Part shown: piece by piece, positions 38,205-46,474 of the stretch
Layout: every line of letters begins with the position of its first letter
How positions within the stretch are numbered: the stretch's first letter is position 1
DNA from: Methylobacterium sp. Leaf125
GTDB lineage: Bacteria; Pseudomonadota; Alphaproteobacteria; Rhizobiales; Beijerinckiaceae
Assembly (NCBI RefSeq): GCF_001423085.1
Contig: NZ_LMNU01000012.1
Coordinates: 745,137-809,136 of the forward strand
DNA length: 64,000 bases
Direction: 5' to 3'
Notes under the pieces: model-generated
Databases searched by the model: none
What the model saw: only the letters and a program-made list of their open reading frames with translations
What the model was told of the DNA's origin: nothing
Translations under genes and position numbers: made by a program

Positions 38205-39467
38205 ATGTCCGACCAGCCGCAGGGGATTCCGGAGGCCGTGCGCGCGGGGCGTCCGACGGTCTGGCGCAATCCGCACGGCCGGCCGGCCGCCGAGATCCTG
38301 CCCGGCCTCGCCTACGGCCTCGCGGCGGTCCGCGACGCGGAGGCGCGCTGGCGCCGGTTCGACCCGCTGCTGGCGGCCCTGTTCCCCGACTTGGAGACCG
38401 GGCGAATCGATTCGCCCCTGTTGGCGCTGGCACCGGACGTCGCCGCCCATGTCAGCGGCGGCGCCGCAGCGGCCGTGTGGGTGAAGGCCGACCACGACCT
38501 GCCGGTGACGGGCTGCATCAAGGCCCGCGGCGGCGTCTACGAGGTGCTGGTCACGGCCGAGCGGCTGGCCCTGGCGCGGGGCTGGCTGCGCCCGGGCGAA
38601 TCCTACGCGCGCCTGGCCGAGCCCGAGCTCCACGCCGCATTCGGCGCCGTCACCGTGGCGGTGGGCAGCACCGGCAATCTCGGGTTCAGCGTCGGGGTGA
38701 TGGCCCGTGCCCTCGGCTTCCAGGTCGAGGTCCACATGTCCCACGATGCCAAGGCCTGGAAGAAGCAGCGCCTGCGCGACATCGGCGCCCGGGTGGTGGA
38801 GCATGCGGGCGATTACGGCAGCGCGGTCTCGGCGGCGCGGGACGCCTTCGCGGGCCGGGCGGACGCGCATTTCGTCGATGACGAGAGCTCGGTCGACCTG
38901 TTTCTCGGTTACGCCGCGGCGGCCTTCGACCTGGAGCGCCAGCTGGGGGCGGCCGGCATCCCGGTCGATGCCGCGCATCCCCTGGTGGTCTACCTGCCGT
39001 GCGGGGTCGGCGGCGCGCCGGGGGGCGTCACCCTGGGGCTGAAGCTCCTGTTCGGCGACGCGGTCCACTGCGTCTTCGTCGAGCCCGTCGCCGCCCCCTG
39101 CATGCTGGTGCAGCTCGCCGCCGGGCTCGACCGGCCGGTCAGCGTCTACGACATCGGCCTCGACAACCGCACCGCCGCCGACGGCCTCGCGGTGTCGAGC
39201 GCCTCGCTCCTCGTCGCCGGCACCGTCGGGCCCCTCATCGCGGGCGTCGTCACCGTGGCGGACGCGGCGCTCTTCGCCGGAGTCCGCGACCTCTGGCAGC
39301 GGGCGGCCCTGCGCCTCGAACCCTCGGCCGCCGCCGCCTTCGCGGCCGTCCGCCCGACCCTGGCGGCCCTGCCCGAGCTGCGCGACGCCACCCAGGTGGT
39401 GTGGACCACCGGCGGGGCGCTCCTGCCCGAGGCGGAATTCCAGAAGGCGCTGGCGGCCGCGGCGTGA
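38205..39467 (+). CDS. dsdA: D-serine ammonia-lyase (D-serine dehydratase)
   Basis: 420 residues, PLP-dependent fold II. It converts D-serine to pyruvate and ammonia. Seen: the PLP Lys106 in GCIKARGGVYEVL, VGSTGNLGFSVGVMA (phosphate cup), MSHDAKAWKKQRLR, the VDDESSVDLFLGYAAAA block, and PCGVGGAPGGVTLGLK. GAGAAGGG nine bases before the second ATG makes 38205 the better start than 38196. Placement behind acdR suggests the operon joins two amino-acid-like deaminations that yield 2-oxoacid plus ammonia. Confidence 0.9.
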   Translation: MSDQPQGIPEAVRAGRPTVWRNPHGRPAAEILPGLAYGLAAVRDAEARWRRFDPLLAALFPDLETGRIDSPLLALAPDVAAHVSGGAAAAVWVKADHDLPVTGCIKARGGVYEVLVTAERLALARGWLRPGESYARLAEPELHAAFGAVTVAVGSTGNLGFSVGVMARALGFQVEVHMSHDAKAWKKQRLRDIGARVVEHAGDYGSAVSAARDAFAGRADAHFVDDESSVDLFLGYAAAAFDLERQLGAAGIPVDAAHPLVVYLPCGVGGAPGGVTLGLKLLFGDAVHCVFVEPVAAPCMLVQLAAGLDRPVSVYDIGLDNRTAADGLAVSSASLLVAGTVGPLIAGVVTVADAALFAGVRDLWQRAALRLEPSAAAAFAAVRPTLAALPELRDATQVVWTTGGALLPEAEFQKALAAAA

Positions 39468-39579
39468 GGCGGTTCGGCTTCCGAGGCGGGGAGGGGCGAC
39501 GGGCGGGTCCGCCCCCGGCACCGCGTCCTTCCGGGCCCGCCTAAGGCGCCCCGGGAGGACGGCGCGGAGTGATCGGCAG

Positions 39580-39975
39580 TCAGACCGACGACCCGTTGTC
39601 GGGAGGAATGGGCGCTGGGGGTCGCTCCGCCGCCCCATCCTCCATCCGCGGACCCTCGCCCGCATAGGCGTTCAGGATCGACACGAGCAGGCCCGGGAAG
39701 CGGGCCTCGACCTCCGCCCAGCGGGCGTGGTTGCGCATCTCGACGCCGTGGCGCTCGCTGCGGATCAGCCCGGCCTCGCGCAGCACCTTGAAGTGGTTGG
39801 AGAGCGAGGATTTCGGGATCACCCGGTCGCCCACCGCCGAGAGCGCCGAGCAGGCCTCGACGCAGCCCGCCCGCATGATGTTGGCGAAGATCGCGGCCCG
39901 GTTCGGGTCGGCCAGCGCGTGCAGGATCGCACTCGTCTGCAGGTCCTCGGGCGCGGGGTGGAACAGCGGTCTCAT
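39580..39975 (-). CDS. ArsR-type winged-helix transcriptional regulator
   Basis: 131 residues. The DNA-binding domain (about 10-85) reads ILHALADPNRAAIFANI, then SSLSNHFKVLREAGLIRSERHG, the ArsR/SmtB-type recognition helix and wing. Two Cys near the start of the domain (CVEACSAL) are not the CVC metal box, so it may sense something other than metal. The C-terminus is a Pro/Gly tail. It is divergent from an SDR gene, with a long palindrome between them that is its probable operator; this pairing (ArsR plus SDR) suggests it represses the SDR gene and itself. Confidence 0.85.
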   Translation of the reverse strand: MRPLFHPAPEDLQTSAILHALADPNRAAIFANIMRAGCVEACSALSAVGDRVIPKSSLSNHFKVLREAGLIRSERHGVEMRNHARWAEVEARFPGLLVSILNAYAGEGPRMEDGAAERPPAPIPPDNGSSV

Positions 39976-40005
39976 GTTTTCGACATCTAGGGACTTGATC
40001 CGCGC

Positions 40006-40028
40006 TTCGGAAGTTCCGAACTTCCGAA
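40006..40028. promoter_or_regulatory. Palindromic operator between ArsR and SDR genes
   Basis: TTCGGAAGTTC and GAACTTCCGAA are perfect 11-base arms around a single central C. The site lies in the 107-base divergent gap, 31 bases from the regulator start and 55 from the SDR start. It is the probable binding site of the ArsR-type protein. Confidence 0.8.
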
Positions 40029-40082
40029 CTATGGGATGCAGGGCGCCAGGGCGGCGCCGGCCCAGGGTGGAAGGATCCTCAG

Positions 40083-40829
40083 ATGTCGAAGCTTCAGGGC
40101 AAGGTTGCCGTCGTGACCGGCGGGTCGAAGGGCATCGGTGCGGGAATCGCCAAGGCGCTGGCGCGGGACGGCGCGGCGGTGGTGGTCAATTACGCCTCGA
40201 GCCAGGCGGGGGCGGAGGCGGTGGTCGCGGAGATCACCGCCGCAGGGGGCCGTGCCGTGGCGGTGCGGGCGGACGTCTCGAAGGCCGCGGAGGCGCAGGC
40301 CCTGATCGAGGCGGCGGTGGCGCAGTTCGGCCGGCTCGACGTGCTGGTCAACAATTCCGGCGTCTACGAATTCGCCGCCATCGAGGAGGTCACGGAGGCG
40401 CATTACCGCCGGCTCTTCGACATCAACGTGCTGGGCGTCCTGCTCGCTTCCGGGGCGGCGGCCAAGCACCTCGGCGAGGGCGGAAGCATCATCACCATCT
40501 CCTCGGCCATCACCCATGTCAGCACGCCCGCCGCCGCGGTCTACAGCGGCACGAAGGGGGCCGTGAACGCGATCTCGGGCGTGCTCGCCAACGAGCTCGC
40601 CCCGCGCCGCATCCGGGTCAACACGGTCAGCCGGGGCTACGTGGTCACCGAGGGCACGCACAGCGCCGGCATCACCGGCTCGGAGATGGAGGCGGGTTTC
40701 GTCGCGCAGACGCCGCTGGGCCGTGCCGGCCACCCGGGCGACATCGCCGACGTCGTCGCCTTCCTCGCCTCGGACGAGGCCCGCTGGCTCACCGGCGAGA
40801 ACATCACCGCCAGCGGCGGCATCCGCTGA
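40083..40829 (+). CDS. SDR-family NAD(P)-dependent oxidoreductase
   Basis: 248 residues, a classical short-chain dehydrogenase. Seen: TGGSKGIGAGIAK cofactor motif, NNSG (90-93), catalytic Ser141, Tyr154 and Lys158 (Y-S-G-T-K), and the C-terminal NITASGGIR. It most resembles 3-oxoacyl-ACP reductase / glucose 1-dehydrogenase-like members; the real substrate is not known. It is divergent from an ArsR regulator that probably represses it, so an inducible detoxification or redox role is a reasonable guess. Confidence 0.9.
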   Translation: MSKLQGKVAVVTGGSKGIGAGIAKALARDGAAVVVNYASSQAGAEAVVAEITAAGGRAVAVRADVSKAAEAQALIEAAVAQFGRLDVLVNNSGVYEFAAIEEVTEAHYRRLFDINVLGVLLASGAAAKHLGEGGSIITISSAITHVSTPAAAVYSGTKGAVNAISGVLANELAPRRIRVNTVSRGYVVTEGTHSAGITGSEMEAGFVAQTPLGRAGHPGDIADVVAFLASDEARWLTGENITASGGIR

Positions 40830-40884
40830 CCGGTTCGGCCTCGGGCGCCCCCGACGGGGCGCGGCGAGGCCGGAGCCGGCCCGA

Positions 40885-41850
40885 TCAGAGGCTCGGCGGC
40901 GCCCAGATCGGCAGGGCCGCGGCGTCCACGGCGCGGGGGAGCAGGCCCTCGGCGCGGAAGGCATCCGCGATGGTCTGCTGCTCGGCCAGGGCGGCGCGGG
41001 TCACGGGCTCGACCTGATAGCTGCGCCGGGCGTTCGCCTGCCGGACGATGGCGGGGTCGAGCTTCCACAGGGCCCCGAGCCGGGCGGCGGCGGCGTCCGG
41101 GTTGGCCTTCACCCAGGCCCCCGTCTCGCGCAGCTTGGCGAACAGGAGCGCGAGCACGTCGGCGCGCTGCGTCGCGTAGTCGGCCCCGGCGAGGTAGTAG
41201 CGCTTGTACGGGGACAGGCCGGTGCCGTCGCGCAGGATCCGGGCCCCGGTCTGCTGCTCCGCCGCGGACAGGAACGGATCCCAGGCGACCCAGGCCTCGA
41301 CGCCGCCGCTGGCCAGGGCCGCACGCCCGTCCGACGGCGTGAGGTAGGCCGGGCTGATCGCCCGGAACGGCAGTGTCTCGGCCGCGAGGGCGGCCAGCAG
41401 CAGGTAATGGCTGCCGGCCCCCTTCGTCACCGCGACCTTGCGGCCCTTGAGATCGGCCACCGAGCGGATGGGCGAATCGGCCGAGACCAGGATCGCCTGC
41501 GCCGCCGGCGAGGCCGCCTCCTGCGCAATGTAGGCGATCCGCGCCTGGGCGGCCTGGGCGAAGATCGGCACGGTGTCGGCGACATCCGCCGAGACGTCGA
41601 TCTGCCCGGCATTCAGGGCTTCCATGATCGGCAGGCCGCTGGTGAACTCGTGCCACGTGACGGTGACGTTCAGCGGCGCCAGGGCCTTCTCCAGCGCAGA
41701 ATCCTCCTTCAGCAGGGCGATCAGCGTCGAGGATTTCTGGAAGCCGATGCGGAGCTTGCCCGCCTCGGCGGCCCGGGCGTTTCCGGGGACCAGGGTCAGG
41801 GCGAACAGGCTGAGCGCGGCGGCGCGCAGCGCGTGGCGGCGATGGATCAT
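40885..41850 (-). CDS. Aliphatic sulfonate ABC transporter substrate-binding protein (SsuA-like)
   Basis: 321 residues. A signal peptide (ALRAAALSLFALTLVPGNARA-AE) precedes a type II periplasmic binding fold with LRIGFQKSSTLIALLK, FTSGLPIMEALNAGQIDVSADVADT and VADLKGRKVAVTKGAGSHYLL, as in SsuA/TauA. It should capture an alkanesulfonate or related sulfur compound in the periplasm. It is the last gene of a four-gene leftward run starting at 44514; the cupin stop is 14 bases before its start. No permease or ATPase gene accompanies it. Confidence 0.9.
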   Translation of the reverse strand: MIHRRHALRAAALSLFALTLVPGNARAAEAGKLRIGFQKSSTLIALLKEDSALEKALAPLNVTVTWHEFTSGLPIMEALNAGQIDVSADVADTVPIFAQAAQARIAYIAQEAASPAAQAILVSADSPIRSVADLKGRKVAVTKGAGSHYLLLAALAAETLPFRAISPAYLTPSDGRAALASGGVEAWVAWDPFLSAAEQQTGARILRDGTGLSPYKRYYLAGADYATQRADVLALLFAKLRETGAWVKANPDAAAARLGALWKLDPAIVRQANARRSYQVEPVTRAALAEQQTIADAFRAEGLLPRAVDAAALPIWAPPSL

Positions 41851-41864
41851 GGAGTCTCGTCTCG

Positions 41865-42419
41865 TCAGGGATGCTTGTGGATGGGGTCGACCCAGTGGAC
41901 CGTCTCGGGCCGCTCGACGGGCTCGACATCGGTGATGTTGACCACCACGGCCTCGTTGTCGGAGCGCACGAGGACGCAGTTCAGGGGCTGGTCCGGGTCG
42001 GCGTTGATCTCCTGGTGCGGCACGTAGGGCGGCACGAAGATGAAGTCGCCGGGTCCGGCCTCGGCCACGTATTCGAGCCGGTCGCCCCAGCGCATGCGGG
42101 CGCGGCCCGAGATCACGTAGATCACGCTCTCCAGGGCGCCGTGGTGGTGGACGCCGGTCTTGGCGTCGGGGGCGATCGCCACCGTGCCGGCCCAGATCTT
42201 CTGGGCGCCGACCCGGGCATGGTTGATCGCCGCCTGCCGGAACATGCCGGGGGTCTGGGCCGTGTTGGCGTCGAGCTTGTCGCCCGGGATCACCCGCACG
42301 CCGTCGTGCTTCCAGCGCGCGGCCGCCGCGTCGTCGTGAGCGTGGTCGTGGTGGCCGTGATCGTGGGCATGATCGTGGTCTTGGTCTTGGTCTTGGTCGT
42401 GGTCGTGATCGCCGTGCAT
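41865..42419 (-). CDS. Cupin protein with His/Asp-rich N-terminal arm
   Basis: 184 residues. After the first Met, about 27 residues are almost only His, Asp, Gln, Ala and Gly, in HD/QD repeats, a likely metal-binding arm. The rest is a single cupin barrel with metal-ligand motif G-VHHHGALESVIYVISG and PGDFIFVPPYVPHQEIN. The protein has no signal peptide. Cupins of this form include dioxygenases and binding proteins; its place inside a sulfonate-type operon suggests a role in sulfur or metal handling. GAGG six bases upstream supports the start. The arm is encoded by a run of hexamer-like repeats and may vary in length. Confidence 0.82.
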   Translation of the reverse strand: MHGDHDHDQDQDQDHDHAHDHGHHDHAHDDAAAARWKHDGVRVIPGDKLDANTAQTPGMFRQAAINHARVGAQKIWAGTVAIAPDAKTGVHHHGALESVIYVISGRARMRWGDRLEYVAEAGPGDFIFVPPYVPHQEINADPDQPLNCVLVRSDNEAVVVNITDVEPVERPETVHWVDPIHKHP

Positions 42420-42448
42420 GGGTCGCCTCGCGTGCTGGGGGTCGCGGC

Positions 42449-43411
42449 TCATCGTACCGCAGCGGGCGCCGGTTCGAAGCTGCGATCGAGGATCGCCGCG
42501 GCGCTCGGGGCGCGGGCCTGCGGGATCAGCCCGGACCGGACGTAGAGGTCGATGGTGCGCTGCTCGTCGGCGATGACGGCCGCGTCGATCGGCACGGCCC
42601 GGTACTGCGCCCGCGCGAACCAGCGCAGGGGCACCGCCTCGGGCAGGCCGATGAGCTTCGACCAGATTGCGGCGTAGGGCGCGGGGTCCTTCAGGGCCCA
42701 GTCCCGGGCCGCCACGAGGCGCCGGCCGAAATCGGCGAGCTGCGCCCGCTTGGTCTTCAGGGCCGCGTCGCTCGCCACCGCGAAGCTCAGGCCCGGGGTG
42801 ATGCCGTTGCCGTCCCGGACCACCCGGGCGAGGCCGGCGAGCTCGGCGGAAGAGGTGTAAGGCTCCCAGGTCGCCCAGGCGTCGACGCTGCCGCTGGCCA
42901 GAGCGATCTTGGCATCCGCGGGCGGCAGGAAGCGCAGGGTCATGGCACTCGTCGGCAGGCCTGCCTCCTCCAGGGCCGCGAGCACGACCTGATGGCCGAT
43001 GGAGCCGCGGTTGGTGGCGATGCTTTTCCCCTTCAGGTCGCCCACGGACCGGATCGGCGACTCCTTCGCCACCAGGATGGCGAGGCCGTCCTGCCGGTTG
43101 CGGAAGGCGAGGTACGCCTTCACCGGCACTCCGGCGGCGGCCGCGAAGGTGAAGGGCGCGTCGCCCACCCCGCCGGCATCGATCGCCCCGGCATTGAGCG
43201 CCTCCAGCAGCGGGGCCGCGGCGGGAAACTCGCTCCAGTCGAGGCGGTAGGGCAGGTCGGCCAGCACGCCGGCCGCCTCCATCAGCGCCCGGGCGTTGCC
43301 GCGCTGGTCGCCGACACGCAGCACCGTGCCGTCGGCACGCGGCACGGCGTCGTCGGCGCGGGCGAGACCCGCGAGGGCCAGAAACGCGAGGACTGCGAGG
43401 GGGATACGCAT
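42449..43411 (-). CDS. Second SsuA-like substrate-binding protein
   Basis: 320 residues with a clear signal peptide (IPLAVLAFLALAGLARA-DD) and the same type II binding fold as the protein at 40885: LLEALNAGAIDAGGVGDAPF, VGDLKGKSIATNRGSIGHQVV, and SGSVDAWATWEPY. The two differ widely, so they probably bind different sulfur compounds or came together by separate routes. Its ATG shares one base with the TGA of the upstream monooxygenase gene (TGATG), so translation of the two is coupled. No Ssu permease or ATPase is nearby. Confidence 0.9.
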   Translation of the reverse strand: MRIPLAVLAFLALAGLARADDAVPRADGTVLRVGDQRGNARALMEAAGVLADLPYRLDWSEFPAAAPLLEALNAGAIDAGGVGDAPFTFAAAAGVPVKAYLAFRNRQDGLAILVAKESPIRSVGDLKGKSIATNRGSIGHQVVLAALEEAGLPTSAMTLRFLPPADAKIALASGSVDAWATWEPYTSSAELAGLARVVRDGNGITPGLSFAVASDAALKTKRAQLADFGRRLVAARDWALKDPAPYAAIWSKLIGLPEAVPLRWFARAQYRAVPIDAAVIADEQRTIDLYVRSGLIPQARAPSAAAILDRSFEPAPAAVR

Positions 43412-44514
43412 CACGCCGCCTCCGCCCGGGCGCCACGTCGGGCGAGCAGCCGGCGGAAGGCCGGGATCAGGTCGCGGCCATACGCGAGGGCGTCCGTCAG
43501 CGGGTCGAAGCCGCGGATCAGGAAGGTGCGCACGCCGAGCGCGTGATAGGCCAGCAGCGCCTCGGCGACCTGCTCGGGCGTGCCCACCAGGGCGGTGGAG
43601 TTGCCGGACGCCCCGGTCTCCCGCGCGATGGCGGTGTAGAGCCGGGCGTCGAGGCGCGTCCCTTCGGCCGCCGCCGCCAGCAACCGGCGCGAGCCCTCGT
43701 TCTGCGGAGCCGCGGCGGGGCCGAGCCCCTGCGCGGCGCGGGTGGCACGGGTCCGGGCCAGGATGTCCTCCGCCCGCGCCCAGGCGGCGTCCTCCGTCTC
43801 GGCCAGGATCGGCCGGAACGACAGGCTGAAGCGCGGGTGCCGTCCGTAGGGCGCCGCCGCGGCGCGAACCTTGGCGATCGCCTCGCGGACCTGGTCCAGG
43901 CTCTCGCCCCAGAGGGCGTAGGTGTCGGCGTGGCGGCCCGCCACCGCGATGGCCGCCGGCGAGGCCCCGCCGAAATAGACCGGGATGCCGCGCGGATCGA
44001 CCGGCTTCACCTCGGAGAATCCACCCGCGACCCGGTAATGCGCCCCGGCGAAGTCGAAGGGGCGCGCGGCGGTCCAGGCCTGCCGGGCGATGGTCAGGAA
44101 CTCGTCGGTGCGGGCGTAGCGCTGGTCCTTGGTGAGGTGGTCGCCGTCCCGGGCGAGCTCGCGGTCGTCGCCGCCGCTGATCGCATGGAGCGCGACGCGG
44201 CCGCCGGTGAGCTGGTCGAGGGTCGCGAACTGGCGCGCCGCCACGGTGGGGGCGGTGAAGCCGGTGCGATGGGCGATCATCACGCCGATGCGCTCGGTCA
44301 CCGCCGCGATCTGCGCCGCGAGCAGGAGCGCGTCCGGCGCGGTGGCGTAGAAGGCCACCAGGATGCGGTCGAACCCGCCCCATTCCTGCGCCTGGGCCAG
44401 GAGGCGCAGGTAGTCGCGGTCGATGGCCGGGCCGGTGGGCGCATGGATCTCCGACTGTTCGCGGGGGGCGGCGAAGCCGATGAACTCGACGGCGTCCGGA
44501 TCGAGGAAGCTCAT
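43411..44514 (-). CDS. LLM-class FMNH2-dependent monooxygenase (SsuD-like)
   Basis: 367 residues, luciferase-like TIM barrel as in alkanesulfonate monooxygenase. Seen: EFIGFAAPREQSE at the start, MIAHRTGFTAPTVAARQFATLDQLTGGR, HAISGGDDRELARDGDHLTKDQRYARTDEFL, and PVYFGGASPAA. The family splits R-SO3- to aldehyde and sulfite using FMNH2 from a separate reductase. No SsuE-type flavin reductase is adjacent; the divergent FAD/NAD(P)-binding protein could be related. It is the first gene of the leftward operon, with AGAGGG five bases before the ATG. Confidence 0.9.
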   Translation of the reverse strand: MSFLDPDAVEFIGFAAPREQSEIHAPTGPAIDRDYLRLLAQAQEWGGFDRILVAFYATAPDALLLAAQIAAVTERIGVMIAHRTGFTAPTVAARQFATLDQLTGGRVALHAISGGDDRELARDGDHLTKDQRYARTDEFLTIARQAWTAARPFDFAGAHYRVAGGFSEVKPVDPRGIPVYFGGASPAAIAVAGRHADTYALWGESLDQVREAIAKVRAAAAPYGRHPRFSLSFRPILAETEDAAWARAEDILARTRATRAAQGLGPAAAPQNEGSRRLLAAAAEGTRLDARLYTAIARETGASGNSTALVGTPEQVAEALLAYHALGVRTFLIRGFDPLTDALAYGRDLIPAFRRLLARRGARAEAA

Positions 44515-44614
44515 GACGGCCCTCTCAGGGGTGGGTGTCGGCGGCGGGCGAAGGGGTCCGGCACGGTCGTGGCGCCCCCCCTGCATCGTCCCGATCACCG
44601 CGGCGCGAGTCAAC

Positions 44615-44636
44615 GAGAACGTTCTCTTTAAAGAAC
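44615..44636. promoter_or_regulatory. Operator-like site 1 (three half-sites)
   Basis: GTTCTCTTTAAAGAAC (44621-44636) has half-sites GTTCT and AGAAC six bases apart; just before it a third half-site makes the perfect palindrome GAGAACGTTCTC (44615-44626). The same 16-mer recurs at 44769. It is ~100 bases upstream of the LLM monooxygenase start. Confidence 0.75.
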
Positions 44637-44768
44637 GATGTACGGGAGGAAAGCGTCCCCCTTCGTCCCGTGATCTTGGAATATTGCGTGTGAGTAGGGG
44701 ATATACACTCAAATCGGGGGGCGATCACGGTGCCGGTCCCCGTCTCACGGGCCTTCGATCCGCGGCTT

Positions 44769-44784
44769 GTTCTCTTTAAAGAAC
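44769..44784. promoter_or_regulatory. Operator-like site 2, identical 16-mer
   Basis: An exact second copy of the 16-base site at 44621-44636, 148 bases away and 44 bases before the start of the FAD/NAD(P)-binding gene. One copy near each divergent gene suggests a shared regulator. The remainder of the 313-base gap 44515-44827 has AT-rich stretches consistent with promoters and no coding frame. Confidence 0.75.
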
Positions 44785-44827
44785 CTTCGTAAGACCCTGG
44801 CGCCCAGCAGCTTCGGGAGCCCCCACC

Positions 44828-46213
44828 ATGTCCTCGACCCACGGGCCACGTCCCATCGCGATCATCGGCGGCGGTTTCAGCGGCCTGATGGCGGCGGAGC
44901 AGCTGCTGCGCGCCCTGCCGGCGGATCGTGCGGTGCTGCTCTGCGAGCGCAGCCGCCCCTTCGGCCTCGGGCTCGCCTACGCCACCACCAACCCGGAGCA
45001 TCTGCTGAATCTCCGGGCGAGCCAGATGAGCGCCGATTCCGAGCGGCCCGAGGACTTCGCGGATTGGCTGGCGCGCACGCCCTTCGGCACAGAGGAGCGG
45101 CGGGGGATCCGCGAGACCGAGGCCGGCACCTTCGCGGCGCGCGGGCTCTACGGCCGCTACCTGGCGGAGCGCTGGGCCCGCGTGTTGGCGAGCGCCGGCG
45201 ACCGGCTGGTCCCGCTTTCGGCGGCGATCGTCGACGTGGAGCCGGTGTCGGAGGGCTTCGTCCTGCACGGGGCGGGCGTTCCGCCTCGACCGGTGGCGGG
45301 CCTGGTCCTGGCGATGGGCAACCTTCCGGGTCCGACGGTCGTGCCGAGCCGGTACCGGCTCGATCCGTGGCGTCCGGAAGCGTTCGGCGCCCTCGATCCG
45401 GCGCGCGACGTCCTGGTGATCGGCACCGGCCTGACCATGATGGATTCGGTGGCGGCCCTGCGCCGGGAAGGGTTCACCGGCCGCATCGTCGCCGTGTCCC
45501 GCCGGGGGCTGCTGCCGAAGCCCCACGCGGCCGTCCCGGCAGGCCGGCGCCCCGAGTTCACCCCCGAGATCCGCGCTTCCGCCCGCCAACTCGTCGCCGC
45601 CGTCCGGCGCAGGATCGCGGCGGCCCGGGAGGACGGCGACGATTGGCGCGGAGTCATCGACGCCCTGCGGCCGATCACCGACGCGCTCTGGGCCGGGCTG
45701 CCGCGGGCCGAGCAGGCCAGGATGCTGCGCCATGTCCGCCCCTACTGGGACGTGCACCGCCACCGCACGGCCCCCCCGGCGGCGGAGGCCATCGCGGCCG
45801 AGATCCGGCGCGGCGGCCTCGTGGTCCGGGCCGGGCGCATCCTGGCCATCGACGCGGCGCCGGACCGGGCGGTGGTGACGCTGCGCCCGCGCGGCACCGA
45901 CCGGCGCGAGCGGATCGAGGCGCAGGGCATCCTCGACGCCACCGGCTTCAGCCGGCTCGCCGAGACCGACGATCCGCTGCTCCGCACCCTGCTGGCCCGC
46001 GGCCTCGTCCGGCCCGGCCCGTTCGGCCTCGGGATCGCAGCGAGCCCCGGCGGCACGGTCGTGGGTCCGCCGCACCACGCTCCGATCTGGGCCTTCGGGC
46101 CGATGCTGCGCGGCGTGGTCTGGGAATGCATCGCGGTGCCGGATATCCGCGACGCGGCCCGTCACCTCGCTCGCGCGGTGGCCGACGAGCTCGGCCACCG
46201 CCGGGCCGCCTGA
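44828..46213 (+). CDS. FAD/NAD(P)-binding oxidoreductase
   Basis: 461 residues. Two dinucleotide-binding motifs are seen: IAIIGGGFSGLMAAEQLL at the N-terminus for FAD, and VLVIGTGLTMMDSVAALR (about 197-215) for NAD(P). AYATTNPEHLLNLRASQMSA and ILDATGFSR are the typical linking blocks of the 'FAD-NAD(P)-binding' family (NAD_binding_9 type). The reaction is not known. It shares a regulatory gap and duplicate operator-like sites with the LLM monooxygenase operon, so it may supply reducing power or act on the same sulfur compounds. GGGAG seven bases before the ATG supports the start. Confidence 0.85.
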   Translation: MSSTHGPRPIAIIGGGFSGLMAAEQLLRALPADRAVLLCERSRPFGLGLAYATTNPEHLLNLRASQMSADSERPEDFADWLARTPFGTEERRGIRETEAGTFAARGLYGRYLAERWARVLASAGDRLVPLSAAIVDVEPVSEGFVLHGAGVPPRPVAGLVLAMGNLPGPTVVPSRYRLDPWRPEAFGALDPARDVLVIGTGLTMMDSVAALRREGFTGRIVAVSRRGLLPKPHAAVPAGRRPEFTPEIRASARQLVAAVRRRIAAAREDGDDWRGVIDALRPITDALWAGLPRAEQARMLRHVRPYWDVHRHRTAPPAAEAIAAEIRRGGLVVRAGRILAIDAAPDRAVVTLRPRGTDRRERIEAQGILDATGFSRLAETDDPLLRTLLARGLVRPGPFGLGIAASPGGTVVGPPHHAPIWAFGPMLRGVVWECIAVPDIRDAARHLARAVADELGHRRAA

Positions 46214-46474
46214 GCCTTCCGCCGAACCAGCCTTCGGTGCGACGCCGCTCTCCGGCGCGCCGGATCTTTGGAAGCACATTCCCGGGCGATGCAGCTATCG
46301 TCCTCTGCATCGGCGGCACGGGCACGCCGACGACCGGAGCCGACGCCATGAGCCAGCCGATGCAGCTTCACCGCCGCCTTGCCCGCCAAGGCGCCCGCCA
46401 CCCCGCCCCCTGTCGCCGCTGCGTAGGACGCGACGCGACGCAGACAGGGCAACACTTCGGCGGAGATGACGACC

